DNA from: Polyangium jinanense | GTDB lineage: Bacteria > Myxococcota > Polyangia > Polyangiales > Polyangiaceae | Reading direction: 5' to 3' | Length of the DNA stretch: 64,000 nucleotides | Assembly (NCBI RefSeq): GCF_028435365.1 | Contig: NZ_JAGTJJ010000052.1 | Location: forward strand, 21,229-85,228 | Part shown: positions 34,389 through 41,656 of the stretch, one piece after another | Position numbering within the stretch: position 1 is the first letter of the stretch | Layout of the letters: each line of letters begins with the position of its first letter | The notes under the pieces: generated by a model | The model's database searches: none | The model's input: only the letters and a program-made list of their open reading frames with translations | Told to the model about the DNA's origin: nothing | Translations under genes and position numbers: made by a program

Positions 34389-35209
34389 GGGTCCACGAGC
34401 ATGATCGACTGGCGAAACAGCCGCACGCGCGCATCCGGCTCCGCAGCGGCGCTGCGGACCACCGCGTCGGCCTCGGGCAGCGCTCCGACGCGGCCGACGG
34501 CGATCACGATCTCGTACGAACCCGCGGGCAAGTTGGGGAACAAGGTTTCCCGCTCCCCTGCGACGCGGATGGCTCCATCGGGAGAAATGTCAGGTTGGAT
34601 CGGCCACACGCGCGCGCGGCCATCCTGGATCAAGAAGCCGCCCGCAGCGATCGGCTTCCGGTCTGGCGTGGCCGGGCGGAGCACGATCTCCAGGGACGAA
34701 CCCGGGCCGAGGCGGAGCGGCGGGCGCGGCTCGCCCGGCGCGGGCTCCGCGCGGGTGCTGCGCTCGCCGCCGAGGAGGCTGACCTCGTAGGCAGGGAGCG
34801 GGTCCCCGTTCGAGGGCCCGCGACCGGGCAGCCCGACGAGCAGGGCGACGGCCGCGGCGGCGGCCAGCGCGACGAGCGCAGGCACCCAGGTGCGTTTCTT
34901 CGGGAGCGGGATCACCTGGGCGCCTTCGCGCGGCGGCGCAGCCGGGGAAGGGCTCTCCTCGGCGGCCTTTTCCCTGTCCATCTGCGCGAGGATCCTGTCC
35001 GTGAACCGCGCGCGGGCCTCCTCGTCGAGCGGCCTCAGCATGTGCCAGGCCTCCTCGTGCCGCGGCGACTTCCGCGTGAGCTCTTCGAGCGCCGCGCGAT
35101 CAGGCTCAGACAGCTTCCCCTCGGCCAGGGCGGACCAGCGCGGATCGTCCTCGATCTCGTCTTCGCGGGCAGCCTGCGCCACGGCTTTCAGCAGATCATC
35201 CGTGGTCAT
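34385..35209 (-). CDS. Membrane anti-sigma-factor-like protein
   Basis: 274 residues. The cytoplasmic N-terminus (1-105) is acidic and helical with LSEPDRAALEELTRKSPRHEEAWHML, reminiscent of anti-sigma domains lacking the zinc HxxxCxxC motif. One TM segment is at about 108-128 (WVPALVALAAAAAVALLVGL), followed by a beta-rich domain of 145 residues outside. Gene order (sigma, this, CHAT protease), 1-nt and 4-nt overlaps and this topology support an anti-sigma role, but the assignment rests on context. The ATG shares one base with the sigma stop (TGATG). Confidence 0.75.
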   Translation of the reverse strand: MTTDDLLKAVAQAAREDEIEDDPRWSALAEGKLSEPDRAALEELTRKSPRHEEAWHMLRPLDEEARARFTDRILAQMDREKAAEESPSPAAPPREGAQVIPLPKKRTWVPALVALAAAAAVALLVGLPGRGPSNGDPLPAYEVSLLGGERSTRAEPAPGEPRPPLRLGPGSSLEIVLRPATPDRKPIAAGGFLIQDGRARVWPIQPDISPDGAIRVAGERETLFPNLPAGSYEIVIAVGRVGALPEADAVVRSAAAEPDARVRLFRQSIMLVDP

Positions 35210-35868
35210 CAGGGGGGCCTCCGGAGAGATCTACGATCCGAATCCTCGTTTTCTGACACGAGCTCGGCGGCGATCTGCCGGACGAGCTTGCCGATCCGGC
35301 TGCGCCACGCGTAGACCGCGTCCGGCGTGAGGCCCGTGTCCGCGCAGACTTCCTCGGTGGATCGCTCCTCGACGAAGAGCAGAAAGAAGAGCTCGAGGCC
35401 CCGGTCGCTCAGCCGCTCGCGCAGCCGGTCGACGATCGTCCGCAAGGCCTCGCGCGTGAGGGTCTCGAGCTCGGGCCCGACGTCGCCCGGGGGCGCGTCT
35501 TCGGCGAGATCCTCGTCCGCGGTTGGATCCTCGGTCCAGGGGCTGCGCCGGCGGCTGCGCAGGATGGAGGCGATCTCGTGGTCGGCGAGCAGCCCGACGA
35601 AGCCTTCGAGCGAGGAGCCGCGGGCGGGGTCCCACTTGCGCAGGGCCTGCCCGCCGTTCGCGAAAATTGCCAGGAACACCGACTGCGTGAGGTCCTCGAC
35701 CTCCTGCCGGACATCCCGCCCGAGCGCCGCCCCTCGGCGCCGCCGCAGCGCCCGGGCGACGCGCATCTGGACGACGGGCGTGAGCCTGTCCACGAGCGCG
35801 CGCACGGCCTGCCGCTCCCCCACGAGGGCTTTCGCTACCAGCGCGACGGTCAGCTCGGGGGCGAGCAC
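35209..35868 (-). CDS. ECF-type RNA polymerase sigma factor
   Basis: 219 residues. Region 2 includes DVEDLTQSVF-like VEDLTQSVFLAIFANGG and FVGLLADHEIASILRSRRR, and region 4 includes FFLLFVEERSTEEVCADTGL and TPDAVYAWRSRIGKLVRQIA. Domain 3 is absent, as in group IV sigmas. First gene of the operon with an anti-sigma-like protein and a CHAT protease. The element found before the nearby lipoproteins is not present upstream of this gene, so either it does not autoregulate or those promoters belong to another sigma. Confidence 0.9.
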   Translation of the reverse strand: MLAPELTVALVAKALVGERQAVRALVDRLTPVVQMRVARALRRRRGAALGRDVRQEVEDLTQSVFLAIFANGGQALRKWDPARGSSLEGFVGLLADHEIASILRSRRRSPWTEDPTADEDLAEDAPPGDVGPELETLTREALRTIVDRLRERLSDRGLELFFLLFVEERSTEEVCADTGLTPDAVYAWRSRIGKLVRQIAAELVSENEDSDRRSLRRPP

Positions 35869-35961
35869 GGCGAGAACCTAGCGTCCTGCCCGGGGAGGGG
35901 GCAAACAGACGGCGGAAGTGGAAACGCGCCGTACCACCCGCCCGAGGAGTGCCCTTCTGCC

Positions 35962-36504
35962 CTAGGTGCGCGGGATCTCGTATCGCAGCTCGACGAACCC
36001 GCGGCCGAATCGGGTGATGCCCTGGAGCTCGAGCGGGCCTGGAATCGAGGCCGGCAGGAGCGGCGCCCCGCTGCCGAGCACCACGGGCGCGACGCCGAGC
36101 AGAATCTCGTCGAGCAGCCCTCGCCGCGCGAACTGCGCGACGAGGTTGCCGCCGCCCATGAGCCAGATGTGTTTCCCCTCGGCCGCGCGCACCATCTGCT
36201 CGTGGACGACGCTCACGTCCTCGGAGGTGAACCGGATGTCCGCGCCCTCGAAGGCCGGCAGCGCGCGATGGGTGAACACCCAGGTCGGTAGCCCCGCGTA
36301 CGGCCACGCTTTCAGGCCTTCTGCGAGGATGAACTCGTAGGTCGCGGAGCCCATGGCGAGCGCCCCGACCCCGGCGAGGAAGGCCTTGTAATGCGCGTCC
36401 ACGCCTTCGACGTCGTTGAATTGAAACAGCCAGCCGAGACGCCCCTCGGCGTCGGCGATGTACCCGTCGATGCTGGCAGCCACGTAGTATTGGGTCCGAG
36501 TCAT
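35962..36504 (-). CDS. Dihydrofolate reductase family protein (RibD C-terminal type)
   Basis: 180 residues from the ATG at 36504. TQYYVAASIDGYIADAEGRLGWL, MGSATYEFIL, TWVFTHRALP, KHIWLMGGGNLVAQF and LDEILLGVAPVVLGSG are hallmark DHFR/RibD_C strands with the NADPH-binding GGG. These small stand-alone proteins are NADPH reductases of unknown substrate, not the essential FolA. It is divergent from a WYL-type regulator across a CTGACA-N5-TGTCAG palindrome and is the probable target of that regulator. Confidence 0.9.
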   Translation of the reverse strand: MTRTQYYVAASIDGYIADAEGRLGWLFQFNDVEGVDAHYKAFLAGVGALAMGSATYEFILAEGLKAWPYAGLPTWVFTHRALPAFEGADIRFTSEDVSVVHEQMVRAAEGKHIWLMGGGNLVAQFARRGLLDEILLGVAPVVLGSGAPLLPASIPGPLELQGITRFGRGFVELRYEIPRT

Positions 36505-36528
36505 GGTTGAAAAGATACCCGGACATCC

Positions 36529-36545
36529 CTGACACCTTCTGTCAG
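36529..36545. promoter_or_regulatory. Palindromic operator between DHFR-like gene and WYL regulator
   Basis: CTGACA-CCTTC-TGTCAG, a perfect 6+5+6 inverted repeat in the 64-bp divergent intergenic region. A near copy (CTGCCA-N5-TGTCAG) lies between the second WYL regulator and its neighbour at 46509-46525. The regulator encoded alongside is the likely ligand. Confidence 0.65.
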
Positions 36546-36568
36546 TGTTTTTCTGGCATGATGCGGAC

Positions 36569-37564
36569 GTGCGATCCAGCCGGCTTCTCGCGCTCCTCCT
36601 CATCCTCCAGCGACGCAAGCACGCCACGGCGACCGCGCTCGCCGACGAGCTCTCGGTCTCGGTCCGCACGCTTTACCGGGACATCGCGGCGCTCTTGGCC
36701 GCGGGGGTTCCGCTCTGGACCGAGTCGGGGCCGGGCGGCGGGATTCGCCTGGCCCCGGGCTGGCGCACGCACCTCGATGGCCTGACCGCCGAGGAGGCGA
36801 GCGCCTTGTTTTTGTCCGGCGCGCCGCAGGCGGTCGCCGACCTCGGGTTGGCCACGGTCGCCGCGACGGCGCGGGCCAAGGTCGACGCGACCCTGCCGGC
36901 GGAGCTGCGCGGCCGTGCCGGCCGGATCCGGGAGCGATTCCTGCTCGATGCGCCGGGGTGGTTTTCGCGCCGCGAAAAACTCGATGCGCTGCCGGCCGTC
37001 GCCGAGGCCGTCTGGGAAGGTCGTCGGCTCGACTTGCGGCACGGGGAAAGGTCGGCCCGCCGTCGCGTGGATCCGCTCGGGCTCGTGCTCAAGGCGGGCA
37101 CGTGGTACCTGGTCGCGCGGCATCGGCGGGTGATCAAGACCTACCGGATCAGCCGGATTCACAAGGCCGAGGCGAAGGCGGAGACGTTTGTCCGGCCGGA
37201 TGATTTCGACCTTGCCGCGTGGTGGGCCGAATCGTCGGCGACGTTCGACCGATCGCTCTTGACCTATCCGTGCCGTGTTCGCCTCTCGCCCGGCGCGCAG
37301 AAGGGCCTCCCGCACGTGGTCCCGCACGATGCCGTGCGCCGGATGCTGGAGGACGCGGGACCGCCGGACGCCGAGGGCTTTCGGACGGTGGATCTCCTGC
37401 TGGAGAGCGAGGACGTGGCCACGCACCAGCTCACGGGCCTGGGCGACGGCGTCGAGGTGCTGGCGCCGGCCGCATTGCGAGAACGTCTCTATCGCGTGGG
37501 CATGCGGATGGCGCTGCGCAATGGTCCGGATTCGTGTCGAGGGCTCGGCCCCGAACCCTCGTGA
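36569..37564 (+). CDS. YafY/PafC-type transcriptional regulator (HTH-11 + WYL)
   Basis: 331 residues from a GTG at 36569, since the HTH then begins at once (SSRLLALLLILQRRK, LADELSVSVRTLYRDIAAL). The WYL domain follows (about 140-210) with RRVDPLGLVLKAGTWYLVAR and TYRISRIHKAEA, the conserved basic patch that binds ligand in this family. A C-terminal WCX-like domain spans about 225-320. Such regulators commonly control an adjacent small oxidoreductase; here that is the divergent DHFR-like gene across a palindrome. Confidence 0.9.
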   Translation: MRSSRLLALLLILQRRKHATATALADELSVSVRTLYRDIAALLAAGVPLWTESGPGGGIRLAPGWRTHLDGLTAEEASALFLSGAPQAVADLGLATVAATARAKVDATLPAELRGRAGRIRERFLLDAPGWFSRREKLDALPAVAEAVWEGRRLDLRHGERSARRRVDPLGLVLKAGTWYLVARHRRVIKTYRISRIHKAEAKAETFVRPDDFDLAAWWAESSATFDRSLLTYPCRVRLSPGAQKGLPHVVPHDAVRRMLEDAGPPDAEGFRTVDLLLESEDVATHQLTGLGDGVEVLAPAALRERLYRVGMRMALRNGPDSCRGLGPEPS

Positions 37565-37606
37565 CCCCTCGACCACGCGCCGCGCCGTCCGCTATCCTGC
37601 GTCCAC

Positions 37607-38221
37607 GTGTACCTCCCCAAAACGTTTCAAGCGACCGATCCGGCAGAGATCCACGGCTTCATCGAGGCCCACTCGTTCGGCGCCCTCATCGTCCCGCAAG
37701 GCGATGGCTCCCTGGAGATCGCGCATCTGCCCTTCCTCCTCGATCGCAACGCGGGTCCACACGGCAGCCTGCGCGCTCATGTCGCCCGAGCGAACCCCAT
37801 CTGGAAACTCGCGGGCCGCCCGGCGACCGTCGTTTTCTCCGGCCCCCACGGCTACGTCTCGGCTCGCTGGTACGAGCACCCGCGCGAGCAGGTCCCGACC
37901 TGGAACTACATGGTCGTGCACGCCCACGGCCGCCTCGAAGCCCCGATGGATCGCGCGAGCCTCGCGTCCTTGCTCGACGATCTCTCCGCCTTCCACGAGC
38001 GAGGTGCGAGCGAGCCCTGGCGCTTCGAACACCTCGAAAGCGACGTCCGCGAGGACCTGCTCGACGCGATCGTCGGCTTCACACTCCCCATCGAGCGCCT
38101 GGAGGCCAAGTTCAAATTGAGCCAGAATCGGTCTCCGGAAGACAGGGCGCGGGTGATTCAGGCGCTTCGGGAGCGCGGTGGGCCCGACGATCTGGCGATG
38201 CTCGAATGGATGGAACGATGA
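37607..38221 (+). CDS. PaiB-family FMN-binding protein
   Basis: 204 residues starting with GTG (MYLPKTFQ). YLPKxF, then FGALIV, LPFLLDR, GSLRAHVARANPIWK, VFSGPHGYVSARWY, PTWNYMVVHAHGR and a C-terminal FKLSQNRSPEDR are the complete PaiB/FMN-binding split-barrel signature. Family members were named negative regulators in Bacillus but most are probably flavin-dependent enzymes. Its TGA overlaps the ATG of the decayed radical-SAM gene, so the two were once translationally coupled. Confidence 0.92.
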   Translation: MYLPKTFQATDPAEIHGFIEAHSFGALIVPQGDGSLEIAHLPFLLDRNAGPHGSLRAHVARANPIWKLAGRPATVVFSGPHGYVSARWYEHPREQVPTWNYMVVHAHGRLEAPMDRASLASLLDDLSAFHERGASEPWRFEHLESDVREDLLDAIVGFTLPIERLEAKFKLSQNRSPEDRARVIQALRERGGPDDLAMLEWMER

Positions 38222-39317
38222 CATCGTGGCACGACGAGCTCGCTCGACGGATGGCGGGGCCGCAGCGGCACCGGCTGCTGCAGGGGTATCCGATGCTGCC
38301 GCTCATGCGCCCTGCTGTGGAGTCGATCGTTACGACAAGGCCCTGCTACGCCAGACCGCAAAGGCAGTGGTCGACCGGAACGACTTGTTTTTCCTGAAAC
38401 ACGACGAGCTCGCGGACCGGCGCGTCGACGCCGTTTATTTCGGCGGCGCGACGGCGAACCTCACGCCGAAGACAGATCTCGCGAACATCGTCGAGGCGCT
38501 CGGGCGCAACCTCGATCTCCGCGGGGCCGAGGTGACCCTGGAGGGCGTCCCGAGCCTGTTTCGGAGCCCCGCGCGCAAATGCTGGCCGATGTGGACGAGG
38601 CCGCGGCGCTCGGATTCGATCAGATCTGCATTTATCATCTGGTGCTCGCCGAGGGCCAGGGCACCCCCTGGGCCGAGGACCCGGCCGTCCGCGCCGCGCT
38701 CCCTTCCCTCGAAGAGGCCTGCGACAACTGGCTCGCCGTGCGCGAGGCGCTGCGTGAGCGCGGGTACGTGCAGACGACGCTGACCAATTTCGAGCGGGCC
38801 GAGGTCCACGCGACCGATCGTCGTTTCGTCTACGAGGAGTATAGCTTCACCCCCGAACGGTACGACGCGATTGGTTTCGGGCCGCTGTCGAGCTCGACGT
38901 TCACGAATCTCGGGCAGCGGCGCGCCGTGAAGCTCGCTCGCGGCAAGTCCTTGGAGGGGGCCTTCTGGGGAGCACACGATCTGTACTTTCCGTACGGCGA
39001 GGAAGACCTCCGTCTGCTCTTCACGACACGCAGCCTCGCGCTGCTCCGCATTCCGCGCCCCACGTATCGCGACCTCTTCGGCGTGGACCTCGTCGAGCAT
39101 TTCGGCGCGCAGATCGAGGCGATCGAGGCCGCCGGCCTCGCGAGGCTCGACGCGGACGCGGCACCTCACGCCGCGAGGGATGTTCTACGCGGACTCCGTT
39201 GCGGGGCTTTTCGCCTGGCCACGCGTCGAGGCGCTGCGTACGGGCGGCGCAGGCCGGCGGACGCGAGACGTCCTGCAGGACGAGATGCGGATACGATTCC
39301 TGGATCCCATGGGCTGA
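38218..39317 (+). pseudogene. Decayed radical-SAM coproporphyrinogen-oxidase-like (HemN/HemW-type) gene
   Basis: Pieces of one protein appear in shifting frames. They are ATG at 38218 with TSWHDELARRMAGPQRHRLL; YDKALLR to VYFGGATANLTP and GAEVTLEGVPSLF; MLADVDEAAALGFDQICIYH through EEYSFTPERYDAIGFGPLS; and finally LTPRGMFYADSVAGLFA to TGA at 39315-39317. Two internal deletions, near 38320 and 38560, remove the CX3CX2C iron-sulfur region and about 80 central residues, and a frameshift near 39165 separates the C-terminus. With the 4Fe-4S ligands lost the product cannot be a functional radical-SAM enzyme. Confidence 0.85.
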
Positions 39318-39336
39318 GCCGCCGTGAGGCCTTTGC

Positions 39337-40644
39337 TCACGGATCGCCGAGCGGGACGGCAAGCACCTGCGATGGGCGGGGGTTCTCGCCGGGCTTGGGG
39401 CGACCTTGCTCGTCGAAGCCGCGGAGGTTCGCGTTGGCCAGGTAATAAAAGCTGCCGCGGGCGATGACGCCCGTCGTTGGAATGCCGTCGAAGAGAGGAT
39501 GACCCGATTCGAGGATCTCCTCGCGGACGACACGCGACAGGCCCTCGTCGAGGTGATAACGCGTGATTCGCGCGCGGCCGAGGCCATTCTGCACGGCGAC
39601 GAGGCGCCGCCCGTCGAGCGCGAGCCCGTCGATGCCCGCGAGCACCACGCCTGCGGGGGCCTCGAGCGGCCGTACATCGCGGCTCTTCAAGTCGATCATC
39701 GCGACGCCACGCCAGTGCGCGACGAACAGGCGCGCACCTCCTTCGGCCAGGACGATGCCATTTGGATACACGAACGAACCCGCGGGCAAAACCTCCTCGA
39801 GCGTATCCGTGCCCGCGCGAAGGGCGAGCACCGAGCCGGCCTCGCTGTCGGTGACGAAGACGTCGCCCGCCGCTGTGAGAGCGATATCGTTGAAGAGGTG
39901 CGCTTCTCCCGGACGCTTCCAGACGATCTTGCGGAGGAGCGCGCCCTTGTCGAGATCGTATTGAAAGAGCGCGGCCATGCCCTTCATCTCCGTCGAAAAA
40001 CCCTTCATGCCCTTGCTTGCGAAGGTCGCGACCCAGAGGTGGCGCCGCGCGGCGTCGACTTTCATGCCGAGCACGGAGAGCAGGTCGTCCTCTGCAGAAC
40101 GCACGAAATCGCGCGCCTTGCCGTCCTTGCCGACGGCCACGATCTTCCGGTGGCGGATGCTACCGACGTAAAAGGTGTCGGTTGCGGGGTCGTGGGTGAT
40201 GCCCTCGGGCACGAGATCGAGCTCGTCGAGGGTGAATGCGGGCGCGCTGCGGCGCACCACGGGCTCGTTCTTGCCGATGCGCGCGGCGACGTCGCGGAAT
40301 GCGGGATCCCGCCGGAGCTCGCCGAACGAGCTCTCCAGCAGGGCAAACGGCCAGCGGAGGGCAGCGAGGCGTTCCAGGTAGCCGAGCGTCTCCGCGCGCT
40401 CACCGCGCTCGGCGCTGAGCTCGGCGAGCGTCGAGAGGAGCACGCCGTCGTTGGGGTTGTCGGCGAGCGCGCGCTTCAGGCCCTCGAGCATGGGATCGGG
40501 TGGCGGCGCGGCTTTGGCCGGCGCCTCCTTGGCCGTGGTGGTCGCCAGCGCGGGCGCTCCGCCGCACGCAGGCAAGAAGATCGCGACGAGCAGGGCGAGG
40601 GCCGTGGCCGGCAGAGGAAGGGCGTCGAGAAAGAGAGAGCGCAC
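39337..40644 (-). CDS. SMP-30/LRE-like beta-propeller lipoprotein
   Basis: 435 residues from a GTG at 40644. The signal peptide ends at LPAC (Cys27). A short TPR-like helical part (ALADNPNDGVLLSTLAELSA, RAETLGYLERLAALR) precedes a six-bladed propeller of SMP-30/gluconolactonase type: LVPEGITHDPATDTFYVGS, LWVATFASKG, LFNDIALTAAGDVFVTDSEA, YPNGIVLAEGGARLFVA and GIDGLALDGRRLVAVQNG. The metal-ligand pattern of true lactonases (Glu-Asn-Asp) is only partly evident, so enzymatic activity is uncertain. Monocistronic, convergent with the decayed radical-SAM gene. Confidence 0.8.
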   Translation of the reverse strand: MRSLFLDALPLPATALALLVAIFLPACGGAPALATTTAKEAPAKAAPPPDPMLEGLKRALADNPNDGVLLSTLAELSAERGERAETLGYLERLAALRWPFALLESSFGELRRDPAFRDVAARIGKNEPVVRRSAPAFTLDELDLVPEGITHDPATDTFYVGSIRHRKIVAVGKDGKARDFVRSAEDDLLSVLGMKVDAARRHLWVATFASKGMKGFSTEMKGMAALFQYDLDKGALLRKIVWKRPGEAHLFNDIALTAAGDVFVTDSEAGSVLALRAGTDTLEEVLPAGSFVYPNGIVLAEGGARLFVAHWRGVAMIDLKSRDVRPLEAPAGVVLAGIDGLALDGRRLVAVQNGLGRARITRYHLDEGLSRVVREEILESGHPLFDGIPTTGVIARGSFYYLANANLRGFDEQGRPKPGENPRPSQVLAVPLGDP

Positions 40645-40721
40645 GGCGCGAGGATAGCTCGATGCGTCGCAGAGCGATGCGGTTTTTCAAGGGATCAGGG
40701 ATGGAGAGCGCGCGACGCGCA

Positions 40722-41528
40722 TTACGTCAGGCGCTCGAAGGCGGCTTCGAGCTCGGGCGTGTCGGGGACGGCGAGCAAAAAGTCGCGCTCCAGGGTCCGC
40801 CTCAGGTCCTTTGCGTGCTCCAGGGTATGGCGCTCGGTGGGGCCGCCGAGGTGGTGAACCGCCCATTGCCGGTTTCGAAGCGTGTAGCGGCGACCGGGGA
40901 CGGACCGGGCCACCATCAGCCCGGTGCGGAAATGCGAGCGCGGATGGGTCGACAGGTAGTAGTTGTAGACCTCGAAGTCGACCGGGTATTGTGGTTTGAG
41001 GTCAAAGCGATAGGTCGTCTTCCAACCATCGCCGATCTTCGACTGCATCAAGAGGTCGTCCTCCCTCGGGAGCAGCCGGAAGGGCTCGTGGGGGGTCGGC
41101 TGTTCCGTGCCGAGCTCGAGACGTAGCGGTCCTGTGAGGACTTGTCCCCCGAAACCGACATCGACGATGTACGGCTCGTCGCTGAGGTCGACGCGCAGGA
41201 GCATGTGGCTGCGCGGCGTGATCGCGTCCTCGGTGGCATTCCAGAGCACGCGCGCGGCGAGGGCGGTGACACGAAAGCCGAGCGCCTCGAGGGCCGCCTG
41301 AAAGAGGCGGTTCTGCTCGAAGCAATAGCCGCCTCGTTGCCCCTCGACGAGCTTTTGCTCGAGCGCCGGAAGGTCGAGCGGCACTGGCCACCCCAAGAGC
41401 GGGTTCAGGTTCTCGAACGGGATGGCTTCGGTGTGGCGGAGGATGAGCTCGCGCAGAGCGTCGAGCGTCGCCGCCCGTGGCCCCATGTAGCCGATACGTC
41501 GAAGGTACGCGTCGAGGTTGATGGTCAT
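40722..41528 (-). CDS. nat: Arylamine N-acetyltransferase
   Basis: 268 residues from the ATG at 41528 with GGGAGA upstream. The NAT family is unmistakable: IPFENLNPLLG, RGGYCFEQN with catalytic Cys69, SHMLLRVDL with His108, and YIVDVGFGG with Asp123. The Cys-His-Asp triad sits at the standard spacing. It transfers acetyl or propionyl groups from CoA to arylamines or, in secondary metabolism, related amides. The length is normal for the bacterial family. No biosynthetic partner is adjacent. It is divergent from the NusA-N-like protein. Confidence 0.95.
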   Translation of the reverse strand: MTINLDAYLRRIGYMGPRAATLDALRELILRHTEAIPFENLNPLLGWPVPLDLPALEQKLVEGQRGGYCFEQNRLFQAALEALGFRVTALAARVLWNATEDAITPRSHMLLRVDLSDEPYIVDVGFGGQVLTGPLRLELGTEQPTPHEPFRLLPREDDLLMQSKIGDGWKTTYRFDLKPQYPVDFEVYNYYLSTHPRSHFRTGLMVARSVPGRRYTLRNRQWAVHHLGGPTERHTLEHAKDLRRTLERDFLLAVPDTPELEAAFERLT

Positions 41529-41656
41529 CTCGTCTCCCGGGGGGAATGTGCATGTCCTCGAAACCTCCGGCCAGTCGGATCGACATGAGGACCGAGCCGG
41601 ATCTTGCTGCGTCCCCACCTCGACCTCATCTGCCATCGGCGGTAGCATCGCCCTCG

